A stretch of 55,418 nt of DNA. It comes from an uncultured SAR86 cluster bacterium (GTDB lineage: Bacteria > Pseudomonadota > Gammaproteobacteria > Magnimaribacterales > D2472). Shown in pieces: positions 35,948 through 44,095 of this stretch; within the stretch, counting starts at the first letter, position 1; each line of letters starts with the position of its first letter. Below the pieces are notes generated by a model that made no database searches, was not told the DNA's origin, and worked only from the letters and a program-made list of their open reading frames with translations. Location: positions 1 to 55,418 of the forward strand of contig CACKNK010000009.1 of the NCBI GenBank assembly GCA_902601475.1. Direction: 5' to 3'. The position numbers and the translations under genes were made by a program.

Positions 35948-37762
35948 TTAACTGCTTGCCTTAATCCAGTTATCAACCAATTCTTCTAGAACAAAAAGTG
36001 GTGGTATCCCGTTATCAAGGACTATTGTATGAAATTTTCTGATATCAAATTTCTCTCCAAGGGAAGCTTTCGCTCTCTCCCTTAGCTCTAAAATCTTCAA
36101 CATTCCAACTTTATAACTGAGAGCCTGTCCAGGCCATACAATATATCTTTCAATCTCAGTTCTGACCTCAGTATCTGACATTCCAGTTTCAGTTTTCATG
36201 TAATCCATGGCTTCTTCTCTGGTCCATTTTTTGTAATGCATACCAGTATCAACAACCAGTCTTACTGCTCTAAATATCTCACTTTGAAGAATCCCAAGCT
36301 CATCATATAAGTCTCTTCCAACGCCTGCTTCAAGAGACAATTTTTCTGAATAAAGAGCCCATCCCTCACTAAAAGCTGAGGTTCTATAACCCTGTTTCCT
36401 GTAAAGGGTTAAGTTTTCATTTTCTTGATTAAGTGCTATCTGCATATGATGGCCTGGAATAGCTTCATGCAAAGTCAGAGCCATCATACTGTAAGTTGGT
36501 GTCTGTTTAATATCATATAAATTTGCATAAAAAACACCCGGTCTTTTTCCGTCCAGGCTTGGCCCTTGATAGTATCCGCCTGCAGCCGTCTGCTCTGAAT
36601 ATTCTGGAACAGGCCTAACTTCAACGCTGGCTTTAGGCATTCTCTCAAAGTAGGGCTCTATTTTCTTTGCAGCCTCTTCAACCATTGCTGTGTAATCCCT
36701 AATTACAATTTCTTTTCTATCCGGAGTATCCGCATAGAGAAAATCTGGATTTTCATTTAACTCATTCAATAAAACCCCAACCGATTTGTTGTTGTCATAA
36801 CCTAACTCATTAAAAATCTCTCTCATTCGCTCACTGATTCTTTTTACTTCGCTTAAACCGATGTCATGAATTTCTTGTGGGCTATAATCGGTGGTTGTAT
36901 AAGTTCGAATTCTTAATTTGTAGAATTCATCGCCATTCGGTAAAGACCACACACCATGATTGGGATTTGAATTAGATTTATCTGCAATCATTCTATCTAG
37001 TAGTCTTTCATAGGCAGGGTTAAAGCTCTTTTCAATAATATTAGAAAGCTCAACCTCAAGTGAATTAATTTCAGAGTCTGATAAATCAAGTTCTCTAATT
37101 TTCTTTCCAAAAACTTCTTGGAGTGGATTGGATGGATTGCTAAGCATTTCAGACAATTGATTTATTACATGATCGAAGACAAAAGTAGGTGGGTATATAC
37201 CAATTTTTGCTTGCTCATCAAACCAAAGCAATAGATTATCCATGGATGCACCTATCTGATTAACACGTTTAAGATAATCATTAGCTTCTCTTTTACTGCG
37301 AATAGGATGAATGTCAGTCATAAACTCTATTGCATTTAAATGCGCTCCACTTATTTGATTGATTGGATAGCTGTGAAATCTAAAGTTCTCAAACCCGTTA
37401 ATATCATTTTCAGTATCAAAAACAGCTATTTTCTTGGTAATAATTTGTTCATCAGTTAATGCATCATCTTCATAAGAATTTAATACTTGTAAATGCTTGA
37501 GCGTATCAATATGACTTTCTTCTGCATCTTCTAGGCTGTCATTTGAAAGTTTACTATTATGTTTTGTGATGGGATTTAAAAAGTCGAAAGCTCCTATATA
37601 GGTCAAGAATTCAGGGGAATCAAATAATGAAACCATTAATTCTTTTGCCAAGTAATGGTCTAAAGAAAATGGCTTTGATGAAAAAAGATTTACAACATAT
37701 ATTGAGCATACTAAAAATGCTATCCCAAATGCCGCACCAAAAAATTTAAAAAATGTTTTCAT
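35948..37762 (-). CDS. DUF885 family zinc peptidase-like protein (membrane-anchored)
   Basis: The protein has an N-terminal hydrophobic anchor (about residues 5-27), a long alpha-helical body and the zinc-site motif HEAIPGHH at about 432-439. This is the HExxH-like core of the DUF885 family, whose members are thought to be secreted dipeptidases. The GYRTSAFSEGWALYSEKL segment holds the third ligand Glu. The start was moved from 37903 to the ATG at 37762 because the first 47 codons of the longer frame show no homology and overlap the VOC gene. The substrate is unknown. Confidence 0.85.
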   Translation of the reverse strand: MKTFFKFFGAAFGIAFLVCSIYVVNLFSSKPFSLDHYLAKELMVSLFDSPEFLTYIGAFDFLNPITKHNSKLSNDSLEDAEESHIDTLKHLQVLNSYEDDALTDEQIITKKIAVFDTENDINGFENFRFHSYPINQISGAHLNAIEFMTDIHPIRSKREANDYLKRVNQIGASMDNLLLWFDEQAKIGIYPPTFVFDHVINQLSEMLSNPSNPLQEVFGKKIRELDLSDSEINSLEVELSNIIEKSFNPAYERLLDRMIADKSNSNPNHGVWSLPNGDEFYKLRIRTYTTTDYSPQEIHDIGLSEVKRISERMREIFNELGYDNNKSVGVLLNELNENPDFLYADTPDRKEIVIRDYTAMVEEAAKKIEPYFERMPKASVEVRPVPEYSEQTAAGGYYQGPSLDGKRPGVFYANLYDIKQTPTYSMMALTLHEAIPGHHMQIALNQENENLTLYRKQGYRTSAFSEGWALYSEKLSLEAGVGRDLYDELGILQSEIFRAVRLVVDTGMHYKKWTREEAMDYMKTETGMSDTEVRTEIERYIVWPGQALSYKVGMLKILELRERAKASLGEKFDIRKFHTIVLDNGIPPLFVLEELVDNWIKASS

Positions 37763-37821
37763 AATTACCCCAAGAAAGTACTTTGAATGACTATGAATTA
37801 TACTAGAAAAAAAATTTATTA

Positions 37822-38241
37822 ATGAATATGAAACCTTTTCATTTAGCAATACCCGTTCATGATCTGGAGGAATCAGTTGCATTTTATAAATCAATTTTTC
37901 CAATCAGTTTTGGTAGATCTGCAGAGAGCTGGATCGATCTAAACTTTTATGGTCATCAGCTCGTGCTTCATAAGCAAAAAGATTATCAAGTCAATGAAGG
38001 GTTTAATTATGTTGATGGAGATAATGTTCCGTTTCCACATTTTGGAATTGTTCTATCGGTTGATGAGTTTTACTCAGTTACTAAAAATATTGAAGCTTCA
38101 AAAATTAATTACTACATAGATCCAAGGATAAGGTTTAAAAATACTGATGGTGAGCAATCCACTTTTTTTCTAAAAGATCCTTCAGGAAACTTTATTGAGG
38201 TTAAAGCATTTAAGAATATTAATAACCTATTTAAGTCTTAA
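37822..38241 (+). CDS. VOC-family (glyoxalase-fold) protein
   Basis: The 139-residue protein shows the paired beta-alpha-beta-beta-beta modules of the vicinal oxygen chelate fold: HLAIPVHDLEESVAFY, then FLKDPSGNFIEVKAF with the closing Glu metal ligand. Candidate metal ligands are His in PFHLA, His in FPHFGI and the final Glu. It could be a small dioxygenase or isomerase of unknown substrate. A second in-frame ATG occurs two codons downstream. Its stop overlaps the convergent SnoaL-like gene by 4 nt. Confidence 0.82.
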   Translation: MNMKPFHLAIPVHDLEESVAFYKSIFPISFGRSAESWIDLNFYGHQLVLHKQKDYQVNEGFNYVDGDNVPFPHFGIVLSVDEFYSVTKNIEASKINYYIDPRIRFKNTDGEQSTFFLKDPSGNFIEVKAFKNINNLFKS

Positions 38242-38693
38242 TTAATTTTCTTTAAATTTATTCCATTAGACACATCAAAAGTCTTCATAGAATTTCTTCT
38301 AAATTTCGACTTTTTTATTACCCAGCGACCATTTTCAAAAATATATAGGTCTTCATAAGAACCAGTAATATTGGTCATTAATTGTTTTTTTGTTTGGAAA
38401 AGATAATAGTCTAAGGCCCAAATACCCAAAATCGAATTATCTATTTTTTTGAAGATAGGATTTTTACCGTAATGGCATTCTACTTGATTTCGTTTAATTG
38501 ATTGTTTTTTGTATTGCTCCAAAAAAGAGTCTAAATCAGTAAAGCAGCCAAAGTTCTCAAAGTCTATATATAGATTTCCAGTTGCGAAGATTTTCTTGAT
38601 TTGATTAAGGTTATTAATATCACAGGCTTGAAAATAAGAATATTTTAATCTTTTAATCTCTTCTATATTTTCTAAATAAGATATCTTATCCAT
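38238..38693 (-). CDS. SnoaL-like (NTF2-fold) protein
   Basis: The 151-residue protein has the SnoaL_4 pattern: an N-terminal helix with YSYFQACDINNL, a short FFxx strand, and a final W-V-I-K-K-S-K-F strand. It resembles the protein at 5915 in layout but is not a close copy. It is AT-rich and lysine-heavy. Function unknown; small NTF2 proteins may be isomerases, hydratases or binding proteins. Confidence 0.6.
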   Translation of the reverse strand: MDKISYLENIEEIKRLKYSYFQACDINNLNQIKKIFATGNLYIDFENFGCFTDLDSFLEQYKKQSIKRNQVECHYGKNPIFKKIDNSILGIWALDYYLFQTKKQLMTNITGSYEDLYIFENGRWVIKKSKFRRNSMKTFDVSNGINLKKIN

Positions 38694-38749
38694 TACGTTA
38701 ATTTGTTCAGCCCTTTTAGATGTTAGCTAAATAGATTAACATCAAAATA

Positions 38750-39286
38750 ATGAAAATTAGACCTAAAAGAATTGTTACAGGCGTTGATAGTAACAATAAA
38801 TCAATCATCATTGCAGATGACATCTTAGAGCCAAGCATTGATCTAGAGGGCTCAGCATTTACAGAGCTCTGGGAAACAGACAATAAAGACCTTGATCGCA
38901 CTAGTTCAGAGGCCAGACACAGGGAGGGAATTAAATTATCACCTCCAACAGGCGGAACTAAATTTAGATATTTTCAGCTTCCACCAAAGAATGATAATTA
39001 TTCACCTGAGGAAATGGAGGCTTTTTTTGCCGCTGCATTCGAGATGATTGGAGCTTCACATGAACGCACTGATACTACAAAACATCCTGGCATGCACCTT
39101 ACAAAGACAGTTGATTACATAGTCCTATTGGAAGGGAAAGCTAGATTAATTCTTGACAGTGATGAGGTTGTACTGAATCCATATGATGTTGTGATCCAAC
39201 AAGGCACCAGCCATGCTTGGTCAGTTGAAAGTGATATCCCTTGCCTATTTTTAGCAGTGCTTATTGACAAGGAATTCAGTTCATAG
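38750..39286 (+). CDS. Cupin-domain protein
   Basis: The C-terminal half (about 110-178) is a single cupin barrel: DYIVLLEGKARLILDSDEVVLNPYDVVIQQGTSHAW was reduced to motif ends only, with G-x5 then the Q-G-T-S-H-A-W motif 2. In motif 1 a His (residue about 107, in GMHLTKT) and a Glu are present, so a metal may bind. The N-terminal half resembles cupin proteins of gentisate/aromatic pathways but is not diagnostic. A promoter for the next gene (TTGACA at 39264) lies inside its 3' end. Confidence 0.75.
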   Translation: MKIRPKRIVTGVDSNNKSIIIADDILEPSIDLEGSAFTELWETDNKDLDRTSSEARHREGIKLSPPTGGTKFRYFQLPPKNDNYSPEEMEAFFAAAFEMIGASHERTDTTKHPGMHLTKTVDYIVLLEGKARLILDSDEVVLNPYDVVIQQGTSHAWSVESDIPCLFLAVLIDKEFSS

Positions 39287-39292
39287 TTAAAT
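39264..39292 (+). promoter_or_regulatory. Candidate promoter of the SOS small-protein gene
   Basis: A consensus -35 TTGACA (39264-39269), a 17-nt spacer and a weak -10 TTAAAT (39287-39292). The LexA palindrome overlaps the -10 and start site, the geometry expected for LexA repression. Confidence 0.55.
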
Positions 39293-39313
39293 ACTGTATA
39301 AATATACAGTATT
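39290..39313. promoter_or_regulatory. LexA (SOS) box, perfect palindrome
   Basis: The core CTGTATAAATATACAG (39294-39309) has CTGT-N8-ACAG, the gammaproteobacterial LexA consensus, with flanking bases TA and TA also matching. The palindrome extends to arms of 11 (39290-39300 and 39303-39313) and ends directly before the ATG at 39314. It overlaps the promoter and start site, so LexA binding would shut the gene off until DNA damage. Confidence 0.85.
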
Positions 39314-39547
39314 ATGAATAATTTAATAACAATTAATTTCGCAGATCCTATTAGGGATGAATATAACCAAGCAATTGATAAGACGGCTGCTTTAAATACT
39401 ATTGCCTTTAAATATTTCAAAGGTGATCGCATAGAGGCACATAATTATCTTTCAGACAATTATATTGATAGTGTTGAAAAAGATTTGCCAAACCCATTAA
39501 TGATCAATCAATCGAATAATCAATACTATCAACCAGAACTTATTTAA
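39314..39547 (+). CDS. Small SOS-regulated protein of unknown function
   Basis: A 77-residue, acidic, probably soluble protein with no recognised family. Visible features are a first beta segment (LITINFADP), a central helix (AIDKTAALNTIAFKYFKGDRIEAHNY was seen only as a helix-forming stretch) and a Pro/Asn/Gln-rich tail ending in YQPELI. No membrane helix or signal peptide. There is no Shine-Dalgarno; the LexA box ends at the base before the ATG, giving a leader of about 14 nt at most. By position it is a DNA-damage induced gene; by analogy with SulA-type proteins it might inhibit division, but that is speculation. Confidence 0.6.
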   Translation: MNNLITINFADPIRDEYNQAIDKTAALNTIAFKYFKGDRIEAHNYLSDNYIDSVEKDLPNPLMINQSNNQYYQPELI

Positions 39548-39563
39548 TTTTTTAATTAGTAAG

Positions 39564-39570
39564 CTATAAT
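39564..39570 (+). promoter_or_regulatory. -10 box of the candidate structured RNA
   Basis: A perfect TATAAT (39565-39570) stands about 7 nt before the proposed RNA start near 39577. The -35 region (around 39543) is only weakly recognisable (TTTAAT). Confidence 0.55.
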
Positions 39571-39576
39571 TTTCTT

Positions 39577-39772
39577 AGGTAGTCGCTCAGTATAGTTAAA
39601 AGGGGATTATGCTGCGCTAGTGTCAATACCCTGATGAAGGAGGTGGTCCTATTAGTATTTATTTAGAACTAGGAAATTGGAGGTCTGCCTTTTGACACAA
39701 GGTAAGATTTAATTTCCGACTGTTAATCATAATTTTTTAACAGCTGAAGCCTCCTTAGGGAGGCTTCTTTTT
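39577..39772 (+). ncRNA. Candidate structured small RNA (6S-like rod or cis-regulatory leader)
   Basis: This 196-nt stretch has no ORF but has its own promoter and terminator and can fold as a long rod. A closing stem forms from TCAG (39587) with CTGA (39744) and GTTAAAA (39595) with TTTTAAC (39735). GGGGATTA (39602) pairs with TAATTTCC (39710), then comes an open internal loop of about 10 by 11 nt. GTGTCAA (39620) pairs with TTGACAC (39692) and an upper stem with TCCTA/TAGGA completes the rod. An opened bubble in a closed rod of about 180 nt recalls 6S RNA, but no conserved 6S primary sequence was recognised. A leader RNA for the EamA transporter gene is the main alternative. Confidence 0.5.
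39746..39772 (+). terminator. Rho-independent terminator of the structured RNA
   Basis: GAAGCCTCC (39746-39754) pairs perfectly with GGAGGCTTC (39759-39767) over a 4-nt loop, followed by five T. The ATG of the EamA gene starts 6 nt after the T run. Confidence 0.92.
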
Positions 39773-39778
39773 ATCTCA

Positions 39779-40636
39779 ATGCACATTAAAGACTGGATGA
39801 CACTTATTCTCCTTGCAGCAGTTTGGGGGAGCGCATTTATGTTTATAAAAATAGCTGCACCTGACCTTGGTCCTGTGATGTTAGTGACCGTAAGACTTTA
39901 TTTAGCTGGCTTATTATTTCTTCCTTTCTTACTACAAAAGAAATATCTCAAACTTTTTAAGAGTCACTTTAACTCTATTTTTATTCTAGCGATTATGAAT
40001 AATGCTCTTCCATTTACTATGTTTGCCTATGCATCTTTAGGGGCCAATTCAAATATGCTGGCAATATTAAATGGAACTACAGCATTAATGACAACAGTGC
40101 TTGCTTATTTTTGGCTCAAGAACAAGGTAAGTTATTTACAAGCCGCTGGTCTTTTACTTGGTTTTTTAGGAATCTTAGTTCTTGTGAATCCTGCTAATGC
40201 TTCAACTACATTCGTTTCTAGCATTGCATGCTTGGTTGGAGCCTTTTGTTATTCTTTTTGTGGTTGTTACATCCAGCGATATGCATCCAATTTGAATGCA
40301 TTTGTGATGATTGGCTGGTCAATGTTTTTTGGTGCTTTATTAATAACACCTTTTGCTTTTTTTAATGTTCCCAATAGTTTTCCAAAGACTGAAACAATAC
40401 TTTCATTATTATGGTTAGGCATCATTTCAACCGGGGTTGCATACTTGGGTTATGTTAGATTAATAGAAAGAATAGGGGCCGTGCGTACCTCTACCGTCAC
40501 TTATTTAATACCAGCCTTTGGTATTTTATGGGGCAGTATCTTTTTAGATGAGCAAATCACACTAATTATTTCAATAGGATTTATTTTAATCCTCTTAGGA
40601 ATTTACTTTTCAAACTCCTCAGCTAAAGAAAATTAA
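39779..40636 (+). CDS. EamA/DMT-family transporter
   Basis: Ten predicted membrane helices in two EamA repeats. It begins WMTLILLAAVWGSAFMFIK, and the second half has GIISTGVAYLGYVRLIERIGAVRTS. These drug/metabolite transporters export amino acids, nucleosides or toxic amines. No ribosome binding site fits between the terminator at 39746 and the ATG at 39779, so the gene may be leaderless or dependent on read-through. The stop overlaps the convergent ggt gene by 4 nt. Confidence 0.9.
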   Translation: MHIKDWMTLILLAAVWGSAFMFIKIAAPDLGPVMLVTVRLYLAGLLFLPFLLQKKYLKLFKSHFNSIFILAIMNNALPFTMFAYASLGANSNMLAILNGTTALMTTVLAYFWLKNKVSYLQAAGLLLGFLGILVLVNPANASTTFVSSIACLVGAFCYSFCGCYIQRYASNLNAFVMIGWSMFFGALLITPFAFFNVPNSFPKTETILSLLWLGIISTGVAYLGYVRLIERIGAVRTSTVTYLIPAFGILWGSIFLDEQITLIISIGFILILLGIYFSNSSAKEN

Positions 40637-42315
40637 TATCCTGAGGCCTGACCGTCTTTTCTACTTTCAGAGGCGCCGAAATAAACGTTGTTTATCTTCA
40701 TGATTGCTTGGTAGCCTCCAAATACTCCTTTATCGTATTTAATTGTATGACCCTTTTTTTCTAATTCATCTATAACTGTATCTTTAAATCCGCTCTCCAA
40801 ACTTATGTAGCCACCATCAAGCATTTGTTCATCAGTTGGCTGAGAAGAGCCTGAATGAACGATTCTGGGAGCATCACCAGCTTCTTGAAGGTTCATTTCA
40901 AAGTCAATTAGGTTAATCATTATTTGAGCATGAGCCTGAGGTTGAGTAGCTCCACCCATAACACCAAAACTTAAAAATGGCTCACCATCCTTAGTAACAA
41001 ATGCTGGAATAATTGTGTGAAATGGCCTTTTGCCACCCATGAGTGAGTTTGCATGATCTGGGTTTAAGCTGAAGAGCTCACCTCTATCCTGCAACATGAA
41101 ACCAAGATTATTTGGAATCATCCCTGAACCCATACCTCTGTAATTACTTTGGATCAAAGACACCATATTTCCATCCTTATCTGCAGTAGTGAGGTAAATA
41201 GTATCTCCATTTTTTAAAACACCGGCTGAATCAGTTTGTGAGGCCTTTGATGCGTTAATTTCCCTTCTTCTGAGTTCCGCATACTCTTTTGAAATGAGGT
41301 ACTCGATATTAATGTTATTAAATTTGGGATCAGCATAATATTTAGCTCTATCTGCAAATGCTATCTTCTTAGCCTCAACAAAATGATGAACATACTCAGC
41401 TGAATTAAGACCCATGGATTTGAGGTCAAAACCTTCCAGTATATTTAAAATTTGTAATGCTGCTATACCTTGGCCATTCGGTGGTAGCTCCCAAACATCG
41501 TATCCCCGGTAATTTGAGCTAACAGGTTCAACCCATTCAGATTGATAATTAGACATATCTTCGAATGAAAGAAAACCACCTTGATCTTTTATAAATCTTG
41601 CAATCTCCTTAGCCAATCTGCCTTCATAAAAGCTTTTGCGTTTTGTTTTTGAAATTTCTTCAAGAGTTTTGGCTAGATCTAGGTTTTTAAAAATCTCCCC
41701 TTTTTTTGGAGTATCCCCAGATTGCATCCAGGTTTCTTTGAAATTTGGAAAGTCTAAATATCTGGATTTTGATCTCTCAAAATAATAAGCAATTGTCTCT
41801 GTAACTGGAAAACCCTCTTGAGCATACTTAATCGTCGGTTCAAAAAGATTTTCAAAATCAATATTGCCAAATCTTTCGTGCAGCTTGATCCACCCATCAA
41901 CAGCTCCAGGAACTGAGACTGGCAACGGCCCAAAAGAAGGGATTTTTTTCAATCCCTTGGATTTAATATAGTCAATAGAAATATCTTTTGGTGCTGGACC
42001 AGATGCATTCAACCCATACAGCTTTTTATCTTTTGCACTCCAGACAATTGCAAATAAATCTCCACCAATTCCATTTCCGGTTGGCTCCATTAGGCCCAAT
42101 GCAATATTAGCTGCAATAGCTGCATCAATTGCATTACCTCCATTTTTAAGAATATCAAGTCCAATCTGGGTAGCCAGTGGATGGCTGGTCGCCACCATAC
42201 CATTTTGACCAATAACCTCTGATCTACTGGCAAAAGGCTCACCTGTTAACCTGTCATATCCATGAATCATAGAAGTCATTGTTAAAAAAATTAAATATAA
42301 AGTTACTTTAATCAT
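40633..42315 (-). CDS. ggt: Gamma-glutamyltransferase
   Basis: A secreted or periplasmic N-terminal nucleophile hydrolase that cleaves gamma-glutamyl bonds such as glutathione. It carries a signal peptide (residues about 1-19), GNAIDAAIAANIALG and EPTGNGIGGD in the large subunit, and Thr372 as the self-processing nucleophile in the family position before ADKDGNMVS. NYRGMGSGM and GGATQPQAH follow. The 560-residue length is normal. The tRNA-Arg gene is about 20 nt upstream of its start. Confidence 0.94.
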   Translation of the reverse strand: MIKVTLYLIFLTMTSMIHGYDRLTGEPFASRSEVIGQNGMVATSHPLATQIGLDILKNGGNAIDAAIAANIALGLMEPTGNGIGGDLFAIVWSAKDKKLYGLNASGPAPKDISIDYIKSKGLKKIPSFGPLPVSVPGAVDGWIKLHERFGNIDFENLFEPTIKYAQEGFPVTETIAYYFERSKSRYLDFPNFKETWMQSGDTPKKGEIFKNLDLAKTLEEISKTKRKSFYEGRLAKEIARFIKDQGGFLSFEDMSNYQSEWVEPVSSNYRGYDVWELPPNGQGIAALQILNILEGFDLKSMGLNSAEYVHHFVEAKKIAFADRAKYYADPKFNNINIEYLISKEYAELRRREINASKASQTDSAGVLKNGDTIYLTTADKDGNMVSLIQSNYRGMGSGMIPNNLGFMLQDRGELFSLNPDHANSLMGGKRPFHTIIPAFVTKDGEPFLSFGVMGGATQPQAHAQIMINLIDFEMNLQEAGDAPRIVHSGSSQPTDEQMLDGGYISLESGFKDTVIDELEKKGHTIKYDKGVFGGYQAIMKINNVYFGASESRKDGQASGY

Positions 42316-42336
42316 ATTGTTACATATTCAAGTAAA

Positions 42337-42413
42337 TGGCACGCCCGGAGAGATTCGAACTCCCGACACCTTGGTTCGAAGCCAAGTGCTCTATCCAGCT
42401 GAGCTACGGGCGC
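42337..42413 (-). tRNA. tRNA-Arg (anticodon TCG)
   Basis: On the minus strand, acceptor GCGCCCG pairs with CGGGCGT (one terminal G-T pair). The anticodon loop CTTCGAA within CTTGG/CCAAG gives TCG (Arg, CGA codons). The T arm GGAGTTCGAATCTCTCC and encoded CCA are present. Confidence 0.96.
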
Positions 42414-42482
42414 AATTATGCTTATTATAAGTTAGATAAAAAAATTATTGTTCTCCAGCTATTGTATTTATAAAATCAAGAT

Positions 42483-43307
42483 ATGTTTTCGGTAAAAAAA
42501 CTATCTGGATGTATTGGTGCAGAGCTCAGTGGGGTTGATTTAACCAGCGATCTAGACAAATCAGTATTGGATGAAATTGAGAAGTTGCTATTAGAACATG
42601 AAGTAATTTTCTTTAGGGATCAAGATATTTCTTGGCAACAACATAAAGAAATTGCTGAACACTTTGGATCACTCCAATCTCATCCAGCTTATAGTTCACC
42701 TGATGGCTATCCTGAAATAACTATTCTTGAAAGTACAGCTGAAAAACCAACAAAAATTGAGTCATGGCACACTGATATGACCTTTCTAAAAAGCCCACCT
42801 TTATGCTCAATCCTTAGATCAAAAATATGTCCTCCAAAGGGCGGAGATACGATGTGGTCAAGTATGAATGGAGCATATGAAAACCTGTCACCAGCAATGC
42901 AGTCTTTTCTTAGCGATAAGACTGCAGAGCATGACTTTTCATATGGCTTCAAAGAAAGTATTGCAGAGCCAGGAGGCCGTGAAAGGTTTAAGGATGCTAT
43001 CGAAGAAAATCCTCCAGTCTGTCATCCTGTTATACGAACTCATCCCCAAACTGGAAAAAAATCTATTTTTGTGAACCCTCTCTTTACAACTAAAATCAAT
43101 GAGCTCTCTAAACAAGAGAGCGATGCATTATTAAAGTTTTTGTATGACCACTCAATTACTCCTGAATTTACTTGCAGGTTCTCATGGACACCAAATGCCA
43201 TCGCTATTTGGGATAACAGATGCACCCAACACAAACCTATCAATGATTATTTCCCAGCGCATAGGCTTTTGGAGAGAATTACTGTTGATGGCGATACACC
43301 TTATTGA
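42483..43307 (+). CDS. TauD/TfdA-family 2-oxoglutarate-dependent dioxygenase
   Basis: The 274-residue enzyme has the facial triad: H-x-D in ESWHTDMTF (about residues 95-98) and distal His in TQHKPIND, with the 2-oxoglutarate Arg in RLLERITVDG. The N-terminal SGCIGAELSGVDL is the TauD family start. Members oxidise taurine, 2,4-D, sulfonates or alkyl sulfates; the specific substrate is not clear. It overlaps the convergent GATase gene by 7 nt. Confidence 0.88.
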   Translation: MFSVKKLSGCIGAELSGVDLTSDLDKSVLDEIEKLLLEHEVIFFRDQDISWQQHKEIAEHFGSLQSHPAYSSPDGYPEITILESTAEKPTKIESWHTDMTFLKSPPLCSILRSKICPPKGGDTMWSSMNGAYENLSPAMQSFLSDKTAEHDFSYGFKESIAEPGGRERFKDAIEENPPVCHPVIRTHPQTGKKSIFVNPLFTTKINELSKQESDALLKFLYDHSITPEFTCRFSWTPNAIAIWDNRCTQHKPINDYFPAHRLLERITVDGDTPY

Positions 43308-43993
43308 TTAAGAAAGAAAGTAAAAACGTCGTTGGTAAATTGCTGAGTATCTAATTCTTGCTTCATGCTATTGATAGCAGCATGATATTTTTCATTTCCA
43401 ATGAGTTCTTTCCTTGATTCGTAAAGTTCGCTTGCATATTTATTGCTTAGTTCAATGTGCGCTTGAGTAGATAAAATATGATTGTCTATTTTCATCAAAC
43501 AAAATTTACATTCTTTAGCACTACCTATGAGTTTTGCTCTATTTGGTAATTCAATGACCTGATCCTGATGACTGAAAAGAAGTTGATAAGAAGTATTAAA
43601 TGCAGGATCAGATGCTATTAATTCATTGGCACCAACATGCCAACCTTGAGGATGTTTTTGAACTTGACCGCCTAACGCTTGGGCAATAACTTGATGACCA
43701 AAACAAAAACCTAATATATTTTTTTTTGCGTTATCTAATGATCTAACAAACTCAAAAAGATCTAAAATCCATTCATTATCATCGTATACGCTAGCCTTAC
43801 TTCCAGTGATTAGATATAAATCAAAATCATAAAGGTTAGTTGGATAATCAAAGTCGAGAATATTGAAGGACTCATAAGCAAAGGTTAACCCAGATTTCTT
43901 AATGATATGCCTAAACATTTCAGGATACTGACCATAAGTCTCAGCAAATTCTTTTTTTATGAAGTCACAGTTGAGAATGGCAACCTTTAACAT
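43301..43993 (-). CDS. Class I glutamine amidotransferase-like protein
   Basis: A stand-alone GATase domain of 230 residues: nucleophile Cys in GFCFGHQVIAQ, with HVGANE downstream, and His-x-Glu in TQAHIE completing the triad. It resembles YfeJ-type or gamma-glutamyl hydrolase-like proteins more than subunits of a biosynthetic enzyme. It might act on gamma-glutamyl amines or as a GMP-synthase-like side enzyme. Convergent with the TauD gene. Confidence 0.85.
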   Translation of the reverse strand: MLKVAILNCDFIKKEFAETYGQYPEMFRHIIKKSGLTFAYESFNILDFDYPTNLYDFDLYLITGSKASVYDDNEWILDLFEFVRSLDNAKKNILGFCFGHQVIAQALGGQVQKHPQGWHVGANELIASDPAFNTSYQLLFSHQDQVIELPNRAKLIGSAKECKFCLMKIDNHILSTQAHIELSNKYASELYESRKELIGNEKYHAAINSMKQELDTQQFTNDVFTFFLNQ

Positions 43994-44095
43994 TCTTGAG
44001 GCATCCTAGAATTGGTTAATAAATACAATTTAATTATGATATGAACTAAATATATTTTATACATCAAAAAACCAATCAATAAAAATTAATTGTTC

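Noticed and set aside
37763-37903. Longer N-terminus for the DUF885 protein
   Set aside because: The first 47 codons overlap the divergent VOC gene and precede the signal anchor that normally begins the protein.
39577-39772. TPP, ykkC (guanidine), yybP or SRP RNA
   Set aside because: None of the conserved core sequences of these RNAs could be found in the stretch; only the general 6S-like rod shape fits.
42707-43243. Antisense open frames inside the TauD-like gene
   Set aside because: Shadow frames of a gene with all catalytic residues in place.
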